This document shows positions 51,540 to 62,355 of a stretch of 64,000 nucleotides of DNA, one piece after another. Source of the DNA: Rotaria sp. Silwood1 (taxonomy: Eukaryota; Rotifera; Eurotatoria; Philodinida; Philodinidae). The notes beneath the pieces are model-generated. The model worked only from the letters and a program-made list of their open reading frames with translations, was not told the origin of the DNA and ran no database searches. The translations under genes and the position numbers were made by a program. Position 1 is the first letter of the stretch; each line of letters starts with the position of its first letter. The stretch is taken from positions 154,883-218,882 of the forward strand of contig CAJNOP010000223.1 in the NCBI GenBank assembly GCA_905250075.1. Direction: 5' to 3'.

Positions 51540-51906
51540 ATAAATCATAAAACCTTGAATCCTTTTAGAAGATGCACCGTCAAATTTTCGGAAGAATTAT
51601 TCCAAAGATTTGATGAATTTTCTCGTGAAAGAATTTCGATAATGAATAATCTTGATGAATATCAAATACAAGGAGATATTCTACGTTCAAGAATTGAAAG
51701 TGATGCATATCGGCAAACATCGGAAGATTTTGCTCAACTTTATCTTCTTTGACGAGATTCTCAATATGATCTTCATCTTTCATTTCAATGCTTTCAAAGG
51801 ATTCTTTTACAAAACTTGTGACGAACAATTGATTTCAATCCCAATTCATCAACAATAACAATTGAAACCTTTGATCGAATTGATCAAGTTGAAGCAAGAG
51901 AAACTT
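51540..51906 (+). pseudogene. coding relic interrupted by stops and cut by a telomere-like unit
   Basis: One plus-strand frame has coding-like content: FSEELFQRFDEFSRERI, NNLDEYQIQGDILRSRIE, then after two TGA stops NPNSSTITIETFDRIDQVEA. It ends within a few bases of the agggtgtgg terminus of unit 2 at 51907. Family not recognised. The abrupt end at the repeat suggests a break or insertion. Confidence 0.4.
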
Positions 51907-52037
51907 AGGGTGTGGATGTGGGGTCAGAGTGGGTGTGACTGTAGGCTTGGCTCGAGAGCAGATCGTAGCGACACAACACACACTGAAATCCACCCCACAC
52001 TCGCACCCACCCACGCCAACACTTCACACCCACACCC
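51907..52037. repeat. telomere-repeat foldback unit 2
   Basis: The unit begins agggtgtggatgtggggtc and ends cacttcacacccacaccc. The middle 60 bp is not repeat-like. G-rich strand is on the left and C-rich strand on the right. Confidence 0.7.
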
Positions 52038-52643
52038 GCTTCACGTGTTGTTTCAAACAAGAAAATGTGTTTGCAATGTTTCCTGAAAGCACCATAGTTT
52101 TCAGTGAGAATATGGCAAAAGTCTTTAACGATTTTACTAACTGAAAGCTGAAGAATGAAAGACCATATCATTTATAAAAGATCAAACATCGGAGTATCTC
52201 TTTATACAACAATTTTATTTCTTAATTTTCGAACGACAACTGACCTTTGTAATGACTAAATAATCTTAAAAGCGACCCGTTTCTAAAGAAAACAACATGA
52301 TTACCAACAGTTTACAATACGAAGATCTTCATTATTACCAAGCAAGAGCGGAGCCTATCGTTTGCTAGCGAAAACAGCTGAAAAATCATTGATAATTATG
52401 GCCAATCAATGGCAATCATTTTTTCCTTGTTCGAGATTTCTTTTAAAATTGAATCGACAGGTTCATTTATTTAAAAAATCTTAATTTTTGTGATTGATGC
52501 AAAACTATGTAACATATCATCTCGTCTATGCCTATGCTTATTAATAAAATTTGAAAAAACAATCCTAGCGACAGACTACAAGCTCTAAAAGTTTCATGTG
52601 ATTCGAAGATGATCAACGTAAATATTGTAGATATCCCATGAAT

Positions 52644-54160
52644 TCACCCTGAGACTTGTTCATATGCATCGAATTCGTCTTTGAAAGTAATCAATTCAGT
52701 GATCATTGTTTCTACAGTAGACTTCTGTCCAGTACGCATCAAAGTATCACCTATTAGCAATGATTTGAAGTTATATTTGGATGCCAACGGGTCATTGCTT
52801 GTCGTTATATGACATCGACTGATTCCAATAAGCATTGGACACATATTCATATCGAAATTATTCAAGAGGTTAGTGGAGAAAATTTCTTCCCAAACATTTT
52901 CCAGCCTAACAGAAAAAACAAAAACTTTCCTTTATAAGTGGATTATAAATACATATGAAAGATCTGCTTTCATTTCGAGCAAATTCAATTATGAATTTTC
53001 GAAACTTTCTTTTAGTCTATAATAGAAAACATATAAGGGGTAACTTCTTCGTAAGATGAAATGAAGAAAATGAAGCCAATAAAAGTAATGCCAATGTTTG
53101 AGGTAGTGGATTTCATGATACTCTCATCTGAAGACATCCCAGAAGAACACAAGCAAATCGATGTATGAAGATTTCGTGGTACCCTCACGAAGAAGATGTC
53201 TTCAACACCTGTCCAAATCAGAATCACAAGATTCTGCGATTCTGACAGCAGGAAATTGGTCTCACAAGATATTCACGTCGATGGGAGAAGATTTCGCGTC
53301 ATCTACAGCGATACTGCAAAGAATTTTGTTGTGGAAGTAGGCGTCGTTACTCGATGCCCTTCTATGATAATTCGTCGGCAGCATTTCTTGCTACAGAAAA
53401 CTATAGTCCTGGTTATATATTCCCACTATATAAATTCAGTTTAGTCTCTGTATTACATCGTATATCAATTGGGTCTCTATTGCTACATGTATCTCGAATA
53501 CCTCATCTACATCCAATGACTCATTTGCCTTCATGACCCCAATTATCTCCCATACATTCAGTACCTCCATTAGCGGAGGGTGGAGCGTGGTTCTGGAAAT
53601 CCATGCAAGATGTCAGATGTATTTGTATATCATCACATGACAAGGTACTTACATTATTCTATTCGATTCTAAAGTAGCATCCCATGGCCATACGATATAA
53701 TTATTATGTAAATACTCAGTAATAATTCTTTCACAGAATATGCTTTGACAGAATATGTTGTCGAACATACTTCTGCTATGGTGTATATAGACAAGTACTG
53801 GACGACGCTAAATATAAATATAATTATGTATTTTGTTTATTATAAGATGAGATCAGAACGAACCTCTTTAGCATCTTTCAACCAAAATGCAGCTTTGCAT
53901 GCCTCTTGAAGGGAACCTACGAAGAACGCTATGTAACAATCATAGCGCCGTGGAAACATGGAGCAGAAAGCTTCAGTGCCAACAACTTCATTTCGATATT
54001 CTCTGGGAACTGTGAATAGATGTATAAGTCAAAAAATCTGTCTCTTGGTAATTCATTAAAAGTAGAACTTACAAGGAGTTGAAGGAGTAGGAGGACCAGG
54101 AGGGCTACCAGAAGTGAAAGGAACAAAACTATCGTCTTCATCAGGAGCATTATTGTCCAT
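52644..54160 (-). CDS. FAF1-like UAS-domain protein lacking a UBX domain
   Basis: Four exons, 54160-54073, 54009-53864, 53807-53653 and 52905-52644, join in phases 1, 0 and 2 with good gtaag-type donors at two of three junctions, giving 216 aa. Residues 1-30 are acidic then Pro-rich (MDNNAPDEDDSF). The UAS thioredoxin-like domain follows: FCSMFPRRYDCYIAFFVGSL, ACKAAFWLKDAKERRPVLVY, IHHSRSMFDNIFCQSIFCE, NNYIVWPWDATLESN, then ENVWEEIF and MCPMLIGISR. The order and spacing follow the FAF1 UAS domain, which binds unsaturated fatty acids and works in p97/VCP-linked ubiquitin pathways. Unlike FAF1 there are no UBA, UBL or C-terminal UBX domains, so it may be a truncated paralogue. Splicing may extend further 5', since an acceptor (tttatag) precedes the ATG. 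The third intron (747 bp) holds unrelated open frames on the plus strand. Confidence 0.72.
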
Positions 54161-55587
54161 TCGTTGCGAACTGTAAGTCTATAAAAAAAAGTGAACAGAA
54201 ACGCTTTCGAAAATCTAGATCAATAGCTAGTCTATTGAACTTGCCTGAAAATTCCAATGTACTCTGGAAACCTTAAATTTCAAAAGTTAGCAGAAATAAC
54301 ACAAGCTGATTTTATGTAAAATGAAATGGTGAAGCCTATCATTTTGACCACGGTGTTTTTTAAGAATCCGAGGGTTTCAGTAACAATAATCGGAAAAAGT
54401 GACTTCTCTTTTCAATTCGAGAATAAAAATGATTGGGTACTATGGAAAAAATAAAGAGGATATATAGAACCATTTACATTTCTGTACAAAAGTACTGAAA
54501 CATAAAAAAGCTTTGAAAAAAAATATTGAATCGCAAAAGTCCTGTGCGTCAAACCGCTGAACTAAAGAACCTTCACACTACAGGGCTATATATTGTAGCG
54601 TTTTATCAAAAATTGTTGAAGCATGAAATACACTCTGCCCATAGGTGCTAAGCCGAAAAGGTTCTGCTCAAAAAAATGCTGCATTGAAGAGGATTTGCAC
54701 AATATCATATAGAGTCTTGAAGGGTTCTGTGAAAAAAATGCTAAAAGTTTGAAAGAGAAAATATGGTTCACGATATGTCTATTATTAAATCTTTTCATGA
54801 AAGATCAGCAGAAATATTTTTCAAATGTAGTTTAGGATACATTCGACAGAGCTATATTATTACATTTCTTCCTTACTTTTACTTCTATGTACTTAGACAA
54901 TGAAGATGGAATGAATGTTCGATTATTTTTCAGCCACTTGACTTCGTTGACATCATGTAGTCATTATTGTCTTCGGAATAAGATTAAAAGAAATCACTAT
55001 CCTATCCAGAACAAGAATCTCATTTACAATACAAACTAACAAGCAACTGTCAAAGTGCATTAGTTCTATCATTTATGTATAGCATTGCAAAATGCTTTGA
55101 GATAAATTTTTATAGTCCTTTTTTGCCTGAGATGTATCATAATTAATGTATGAAAAGAGAAACTTTTATTGTGTTCTTCAACTACAGAAAATAGTATACC
55201 CATATATATATATGTGTGTGTACACATATCTTAGCTGATACTAGTATTAGTAACCGATCGGTTTAGTTGGACCCAGCCTGGCTTTTAGGATGATCAGTCT
55301 ACCAATTACAGGTCGATTCTTACAATGAAATTTATCTGCATGAAAACTTTGGCTATTTACTGCATTAGATCATTAATCTAAACTATCTAAACAATAGTGT
55401 GGTAATATTCAGTATTTAGTTACCTTGTCAAAAAAACAAGGAAAGGGAGTATCAATCTATAGTTATTATTGTCAATCACACATTAGAATGTTTTTTACAG
55501 GCTAAAATATTGAAACCAATTAGTGATTCGCGACCCTCTGATGAATCGAAATATAATAGATTAATATTTTGATTATTGCTTTTTTTT
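54161..55587. other. subtelomere-like spacer, no gene recognised
   Basis: The spacer may hold the promoter of the UAS gene. A 50-codon open stretch on the plus strand near 54890-55040 has no motif. Between 55190 and 55230 there is a ta/tg-rich stretch. Confidence 0.35.
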
Positions 55588-55699
55588 AGGGTGTGGGTGA
55601 AGAGAAGAACAACACACACCTGCACCCATACAGGTACAGCCACATCTCCATCTCATGCCTCCACCGATACCACCACCATACACTCCAAACCCACACCCT
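55588..55699. repeat. telomere-repeat foldback unit 3
   Basis: This 112 bp unit starts agggtgtgggtg and ends ccaaacccacaccct, giving perfect complementary termini of about 10 bp. The interior is C/A-rich on the plus strand with cacctgcaccc and ccaccgataccaccacc. It is the cleanest small copy of the family. Confidence 0.75.
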
Positions 55700-57434
55700 A
55701 CGAGAAGAAACGGCAATTATCGACATTGAGTATTTAAAAATTTCTCAAACAATTTTATTTGATTACTTAGCAGTGTGAATCATAAGGAAACTTTTGCTAT
55801 CATATCTCTTGTAACAAAATATTTCGAAAATATGCAAGCGAAAAGGCAAAAAGGAATTATACGCAAACGGAAGTAGTTTGGTGAGCTTAGATTTGGTAAA
55901 CTTGTAATCAAACATACTGATAAATATTGATATTGAACTACTTGACTTCTCTAATATTCTTTATGATTTTCTTTTATTCGATTTATCTGAATATGATGAG
56001 TGCCGATTACAAAAGGTACAAGAATACAACAATACTTACACTTACCAATGTTAACTATGTTACAACAATTTTGATAAGAGTATATGCCATTATTTATGTA
56101 TACATTTATATTGTGCAAATGATATTAATGTGAGTCAAAGTTCTGTGTAGATATAATGCAGCGGAAATATTTCGGTGAATATATCAGGAGATACGATAAT
56201 TTTTCACAACTTCTGCCTCTTTCTGTTACGCCAGACGTTTGTTTAGAATATTTACAGACACGACTAATGTTTCCTCAAATAATATTCGAATGTATTTACT
56301 CAAAGAAGAGAATATCAATCTACACAACAACAAGATTAAAAGGAAAAAACACGTCGAAGACGACATAAGGCATTGTCATCGCCATTTATCATAATAAAAT
56401 AACTTTGATCAAAGTTTTAAGATTATAATATTGCTTAATGAAATATCACATAGCATCGAAAATTATTCGAGTATATCACACAAAATAAAAAGAAAAGCTT
56501 TTTTTCAAGTTTGCTAAACAAACATAAGGTACTTCTATCAGTACTTTTACACTGTTTCTAATGATATAGTATTGTGGAGATTATCCTACTCTATGTAAGA
56601 TAAAATATTTCGCGATATATTTCATTGTGAAGCATCATTTTTTTCCTGCTTTCATACTACATCACTAGAAGATCTGTTGTTAGTATTTCTCTCGTTACCA
56701 AAAACTATAGACTAATTCAACACTTTCAAACAAAAAATAAATAATTAAATCTTCGTATGATATGAAAGACAGAACAGCAATATGTTTCATTATGACATGT
56801 CGGTAGATGATGAAGAGGCTGTAATAGATTACTTGCTACGAATATTATCGTTTTGGAAAGAAAATAAAGGACAGCCAAGTCTGTTTCTTTTCTCAAATGT
56901 AGCTGAAGATAAAAAGAAAAGAAAAAGGAAACCAGCAAGAAATAATTGATGAAGTACCTATCAAATTCAATATTCTTTCCGTGAGAAAAACATCTGAATA
57001 TCTTTTCTGACTTTTCATCGAATAGGCTGATATGTCATATTCATAAGAAGAGCATTGCTTTAAATTATTTTGGTTGACTTCAGTAAACAGCTATGACTCT
57101 TCGTAAATTATAGAAGAACTACATTGCAGTTTTTAATAATAAATCATTACTGTTTGTAACCAAAAGTTTCAGGATACGATCGATACGACGAATGTATAAA
57201 TATAGTGTAACTTACACAAGTAAAACAAAAATTAAAAACAAGTAATAAATTCTCTTCTACTTCTCTTAACAATATAATGCGAAAAAGAAACATATATTAA
57301 TATACCTTCTTAAATGCATTTAACTAGATATAGTTCCCAAAAGATTGTTTAAATGAAATTTTTTCCATCATTTATCAAAGCTTTAACAATGTAAAAAAAA
57401 AACTTTTATTTATTTTCTTCTTCGTACTTCAGAC
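55700..57434. other. AT-rich spacer with one small open frame
   Basis: Apart from the frame at 56782-56949 described separately, nothing in this stretch shows coding signal. Short hydrophobic open frames (for example 55927-56133) are AT-composition artefacts. Confidence 0.35.
56782..56949 (+). CDS. small acidic-then-basic open frame, 55 aa
   Basis: The frame from the ATG at 56782 reads MFHYDMSVDDEEAVIDYLL, then RILSFWKENKGQPSLFLF and a Lys/Arg-rich tail (KKKRKRKPARNN) resembling a nuclear localisation signal. Upstream in frame is a TGA. It may be a remnant exon or a real microprotein; no homologue is recognised. Confidence 0.25.
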   Translation: MFHYDMSVDDEEAVIDYLLRILSFWKENKGQPSLFLFSNVAEDKKKRKRKPARNN

Positions 57435-58790
57435 TCAACTAAAATTTCCGATAATTTGATTCATTTTAGCGCTAGTTGGTGCATCATTATCCTGTAGAAA
57501 ATATTCACATTTTCGTATATTAATATCAAATAATTTCTTAGTATTCACTGAATTCAGGTAAAACTTTTCCACATTGAAAAATTGTCATAACATTTTAGTG
57601 AAATCATCAATATTAGTTCGTAAATATTCAAAATGACTACTTGCAGTGTGGTCGAATTGAATCTGTAGAGAACTAACCATTTCTAATGATATTGTACTAT
57701 TTTATATTCACAAAACTTTTTATTTTAATCAAACTTCTTCAAATCTAGATAAGACAAAGCTTGAGTTAGTAATGTATTATCAATGGTTATATTTTTAATA
57801 ATTTCTCGAATGGAACTCAGTAAAAATTCATGTAAATAGTTTGGCTTTTAAAGTTTTAGTACAAATTAAAGATTTATATCCACAAGATGCAAGAGTCCCT
57901 ATACCATCATCAATACGATTTTTGATAGTTTATCTAAAAATATCCTCCTATATATAACGAACAGCTCGTTCATTGTTATTTTTAATACAATCATCGAATC
58001 AATTAATTAAATATGGCATCTTATAGCGTTTGTTTACCATCTTTGAAATTACATTCTATTTTAATCGATACATTAAATTTATTTCTGTATAATTACACTT
58101 TAACTTTTTATAGCCATTTTATTCATATCTATGGTAGTTTCGTTTTTTTCCATATTCTAATACTTGTTTAAAATGTTAACATAGTAAAATTAACTCCCAT
58201 GCATGAGAAAAAGTCTTTTCAGCTCCTAAAAAATTCTTCAGTGATTTGACGAACTTTTCATAACAAGATAAATGTAAAAACCGAACCAAGATGAGACAAG
58301 ATTTTTCAAAAATAGACTCAAAATGTTTTCGCATATTTGAGATATTCAGCTTGAATAATTGTCATGCTTTTCTCTAAAAAACTCAAAACTATTGTATGTT
58401 ATAATTTATCTTCAAAAATTTCAAAATGTTTACTTCTACTTTTCTTGAAAATCTAACATTTTTAAAGAAATTCATATAATAGTTTCAAACATAATGTGTA
58501 CTATAGAATGAATTTCTAAACATTCTCATTATTTTTCGTGAAGATTATTTCTTTCATTCTCAATAGTATGAATTCAAAACTAAAGTTTTTGATAATAAAT
58601 CTTCGGCATGACTTTTTATTTCTACAGGTTCTAAAATATTTAAACCTTGATCAATGATTTGTGAATATTGACTTTTAAATTTTTAAATTATTTCAATGTC
58701 TTTATTTTCAGAAAGAATATCTTCTACATCATTTGAAACGAAAATTGTCTCAGTAGCTATCTTAAAACATTCCTTTACTTTTTTTTTTTT
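57435..58790 (-). pseudogene. long decayed gene, family unknown
   Basis: On the minus strand gene-like codon use continues for about 1.3 kb, broken by many stops and several frameshifts. Recognisable islands include KECFKIATETIFVSNDVED, DQGLNILEPVEIKSHAED, FEKSCLILVRFLHLSCYEKF, KNRIDDGIGTLASCGYKSL and a final DNDAPTSAKMNQIIGNFS preceded by an acceptor-like tctacag. The predicted parent was a helical protein of about 400 residues. I do not recognise the family. It is read as a degenerating gene copy. Confidence 0.5.
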
Positions 58791-60188
58791 ACATTTTCTT
58801 TACTAGAAAATTTTTGCCTATAAAAATACTCTTTAAAAATCCCCAATGATGATTATCAAAAGCTCAATAACTAGTATTTTCATGAAAATTGTTTTCTCAT
58901 CTGTCTCTTTGCTTTTGGCATCTTGTAAGAGACAGTTTATGAATGTAGGGGCAAAAATCTAAGTAAAAAAATAATTTTTCAAATGATATATAGGGAATTG
59001 AATGTGCGAGATTATTTTAAAAAATTCTACCGCGTTATCATCTTAACTTTTTAGTAATATATAATATCTGATAATTATTGTGAAATGCGATTATTGAAAT
59101 TACATCTGAAATATTGTAATAAACGAATATTCGACAAATATCAAGTATTTAAATCTCAATGATTATCTAGTCACTAAACATTTATGAACACAAGCATATC
59201 CTGAAATAAATTTATTTTTTATCCATATCTGTTTATATAGTAACGGCTTCTGAGCAAAAACAAAAGAAAATTAAGAAACGTAATTATTGGAAGGAAGAAC
59301 ACTCAACGGCAGAATATTTTATCCTTCGGTATTTCCCCTTATTATGATATAGTAACATGTATTATTGTTTTTTCTTTCTCTTGAATTCCTTACTGACGAG
59401 TTATCATAGACATACATATATCTAAACATATAGATGGGTATGTTCTCTTTCAAATTAGGCTGACACCCGTTCGTTTCCTCTTATCTTTTATTATATATCC
59501 GTTTCTATGCGTTTTAAGTCAATAAAAGAAGTTATCGATCTTGATCTCAAGATTGTCTACTAAGCATTTTGTAATATACGTGACATCAGTGAAAACAAGT
59601 AAAGATAAAATAAAGCTTTTTTTCAGATTATTTTCACGATATTAAAGATACATATAAAGTCATTTGTTAATTGTTTACTGAAAAAGTCGATTCTATCGTT
59701 AACTCATTCGACAATTCTTTCCTGTCTAATCAAGTAGATGATAGTACTACTATTATGAGGAAATTATCGAAGTACATGTGCTACTTTCCATGATCGTTTG
59801 AACAGGATAGATATGAAAAGTAAACACTTAAAAATTGAAAGAATACTTTCTAAATTATCTAAATGATTCTGTAAGTATGTTAGATAAGCACATTTCAAAA
59901 GAAAATATTAATGAAATTTTTATGTAGGATGTTAAATTATTTTGATAAAACTGTTAAGAAGATTGATTGCCATGTTGGGTAGACAAAATGTGATAAAAAG
60001 AAGAGACGAAAAATGAGGAAAAGGCAGAAAAAAAAGAAACGAAAACTAATAGTGACAAAGAAAAAGAAAAAAGAGCGTAAAGCAGAGTGAATCACCTAAA
60101 TAATCACGTGGCCGATTTCACGAATATAAAAGTTCAAGCCATTGAAGAAGCAAAGATTGATGCCTTTCACGCATATGTCTAACTCGTT
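58791..60188. other. AT-rich spacer downstream of the reverse transcriptase remnant
   Basis: No gene was recognised. A purine-rich, A-rich stretch at 59990-60090 lies near the 3' end of the minus-strand reverse transcriptase remnant. In that orientation it would be a T-rich tract, so it is not a poly-A tail of that element. Confidence 0.35.
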
Positions 60189-60870
60189 TCATTCGAAAAA
60201 ATGTCCCAATTGATCATTTTTTCTTTTTCGAAATGTATCCCAGTCGAATATGTCATGATAAAAAGGCGAATGAATTAAATCTGACTTTTCCATTTTTTCC
60301 AATCTTTTCTTTATATATCTTTTTACATATTCTTGTAAAGACTCTTCATTTGTTATTTGGAGGAGTTCTGCTGCTCGCACAAAGGGTCAGCGATGAAACA
60401 GTCTTAATCCCTTTCTGAACTTTCTTAGAAGTAATTCTTTTTGAGTTTGAGGCAGAAATGGATAGAGAGAAAATATCCAGGCAAAATATGCAAAGCTGTA
60501 AGCAAAGAAACATTTTCGCAAGATCTCTTTTGATAAAGTTTTACTACCTTTCATCCACCTTAATTTACTAAACGTTCTTTGAATGTTTTCAAGTGCTTTA
60601 TCAATCGTTAGTTTCAAGGACATCTTATTTGTCCAAACAAACCCTAAATATTTGAATTCTTTAACTACTTCTAGTCTTTGACCTTGCATATAGATGGCAA
60701 CTACTGGATCTTGTACTTGTCAGTGGAAAATCTGCACTATTGTTTTGGATAATTAATTGGTTGTTTCCATCTCTTGGAGTAGTTCGCGATTTTGTTACAT
60801 ATTCTCGTTCCTTCTTCTTCTAAAAACTTTCTCATCGGCTTGATTCTTCGGCAAATTGGTGGAGATATAA
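60189..60870 (-). pseudogene. non-LTR retrotransposon reverse transcriptase remnant (C-terminal part)
   Basis: The minus strand encodes the end of a non-LTR type reverse transcriptase. It starts with FLEEEGTRICNKIANYSKRW, then an N-x-x-KT-like segment broken by stops and a frameshift, then VVKEFKYLGFVW (the conserved K-Y-L-G step after the catalytic palm). The post-RT helices are SKLRWMKGSKTLSKEI and QKELLLRKFRKGLRLFHR. After one in-frame TGA at 60387-60389 the same frame continues with RAAELLQITNEESLQEYVKR to a stop at 60189. The catalytic YxDD region is absent, because the element is truncated at about 60870, next to telomere-repeat unit 4 at 60879. It is inactive. Clade is not assigned. 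Confidence 0.7.
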
Positions 60871-60878
60871 GTACGTTA

Positions 60879-60991
60879 AGGGTGTGGATGGGGGTGTGGG
60901 GTATGGGTGCGGGTGTATGTGTGTGGGTGGGTGGGTGTATGTGTGGGTGTGGGATGTGGGATGTGGGTGTGTTCTCTGTTTACCCACACCC
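60879..60991. repeat. telomere-repeat foldback unit 4
   Basis: The unit begins agggtgtggatgggggtgtg, continues with irregular tgtggg/gggtgtat units for about 90 bp, and ends tttacccacaccc. It directly abuts the 5'-truncated reverse transcriptase remnant. The G-rich strand points away from the remnant, as expected for telomere addition to a broken end. Confidence 0.75.
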
Positions 60992-61819
60992 ATATACATT
61001 AGTCATCCATGGAACAACGACGTTCATAGCTTGAGTCATCATTTGATCAACAAATTTTTAATCAACTATCGTCCGACTATAATGAGAAAGACAATGAAAT
61101 CTGAAAGAAAGAAATAACCATCAAATTTTAATTCAATGCAAAACGAATAAAGCTTGCACAATAATACTTCATTTCCGCAACAGAGTATATTTAGATGACA
61201 CTCGTTATGATTCTAATGTATATCATGGTTAAGTGTTGAAATAACAATTTAGTAGACTAATTTCGAAGACTAGCATAAAAATAAAGAAGATGAGGGTGTG
61301 AAGTGTGCGGTCTGAAGATGCGAAAGGTAACTATGATACAAAGTTGTGTTTCATTTAAGATAATACGATATTTATCAAGTCGCATAGTATCTAGGACAAG
61401 TATTGCAAACGAAGATGATGAATAGTGAGAAACATGGATATCTCATCAGATGCTCAAATAAAAGTTTATGTAGAATTTATTGTAAACGGGAGAGATAGTT
61501 GATTAGGACGCTATGAAGATTTTTATTAAATTCATGTCGAAAGAGACGTCCTTCAAACCATACGTGGCATTCACATGCAGAGATATGCTTTTCTGACAAT
61601 CCTACTGTGGTACCCTTATCGAGAAGGGTGGCTGTGGGTGTGTATAACATTTTAAGAAATACTATGACTAGTTTCAACCTTTCTCAAGGGTCTCATCAGG
61701 TAGATTTAGCACTGTATAATTTTTCAAGAATTGAATTGAAACGATTTACATCTTCCGACGTTCAATTGAGGAAAAAAGCAAACGCAGAGAATTCTTAAAA
61801 TATTACACGGGTATGTATA
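60992..61819. other. spacer between foldback units 4 and 5
   Basis: No gene was recognised. A short fragment at 61628-61646 (ggctgtgggtgtgtat) is a stray telomere-like run. The minus-strand frame at 61477-61677 has no motif. Confidence 0.35.
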
Positions 61820-62193
61820 AGGGTGTGGCTATGGTGTGGGTGTAGGTGTGTGGGTGTGGGTGGGTGTGAGTGTGGGTGTGGGTGTGTGGGTGGTTGTGGG
61901 TGTAGGTGTGTGTGCGGTATGTGGGTGGGTGTGGGCGTAGGTGTGTGGGGGATGTGTGGGTGGGTGTGGGTGTAGGTGTGTGTGGGATATGTGGGTGGGT
62001 GTGGGTGTAGGTGTGTGCAGAGTGTGTGAGTGGATGTGGGTGTAGGTGTGTGTGGGTTGGTGTGGGTGTAGGTGTGTGTGGGGTGTATGGGTGGGTGTGC
62101 GGGTTGGTGTGGGTGTAGGTGTGTGCGGGGTGTGTGGGTGGATGTGTGGATGATAGTCTCCTCTTCGCACATCCACATCCACACCCACACCCT
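61820..62193. repeat. telomere-repeat foldback unit 5 (largest, 374 bp)
   Basis: The unit begins agggtgtggctatggtg and ends acatccacatccacacccacaccct. About 320 bp between consist of degenerate tgtggg/tgtagg units with a higher-order period of roughly 30-36 bp (ggtgtaggtgtgtg then ggtatgtgggtgggtgt). Only the last 40 bp is C-rich. The long His/Pro/Thr frames on the minus strand are artefacts of this repeat. Confidence 0.85.
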
Positions 62194-62232
62194 TTTTTTA
62201 TTTTTATGGTGAAAATCATTCATTAAAAAAGG

Positions 62233-62355
62233 ATGATAATTCACAGAAATCTAAACATAGTAGATGAATACTCATTAAGAGAAATATTGCCAGAACCGGA
62301 TCAGCTTATACAAGAAGCTATGAATAGATTATATAGTAAAAACAATCAACTCTGA
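62233..62355 (+). pseudogene. coding-like fragment beside unit 5
   Basis: A 40-residue frame reads MIIHRNLNIVDEYSLREI, then LPEPDQLIQEAMNRLYSK and a TGA. The composition is helical and gene-like, but it starts 40 bp after the end of unit 5 and lacks continuation. It is likely a fragment of a larger gene broken by the repeat, or one short exon. Family unknown. Confidence 0.3.

Noticed and set aside
53196..53536. Plus-strand open frames of 60-82 codons
   Set aside because: They overlap the UAS gene intron on the opposite strand, have no recognised motif and no clear splice partners.
53520..53640. Minus-strand stretch APPSANGGTECMGD resembling a thrombospondin type 1 repeat
   Set aside because: It lies inside the third intron of the UAS gene, hits a stop shortly after and lacks the Trp and remaining Cys pattern.
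55256..55330. Possible tRNA-like segment near aggtcgattc
   Set aside because: A B-box-like word is present but no matching acceptor and anticodon stems could be drawn.
61795..62244. Long minus-strand frames rich in His, Pro and Thr
   Set aside because: All three frames are open because the region is a telomere-like repeat; there is no codon bias or initiation context.
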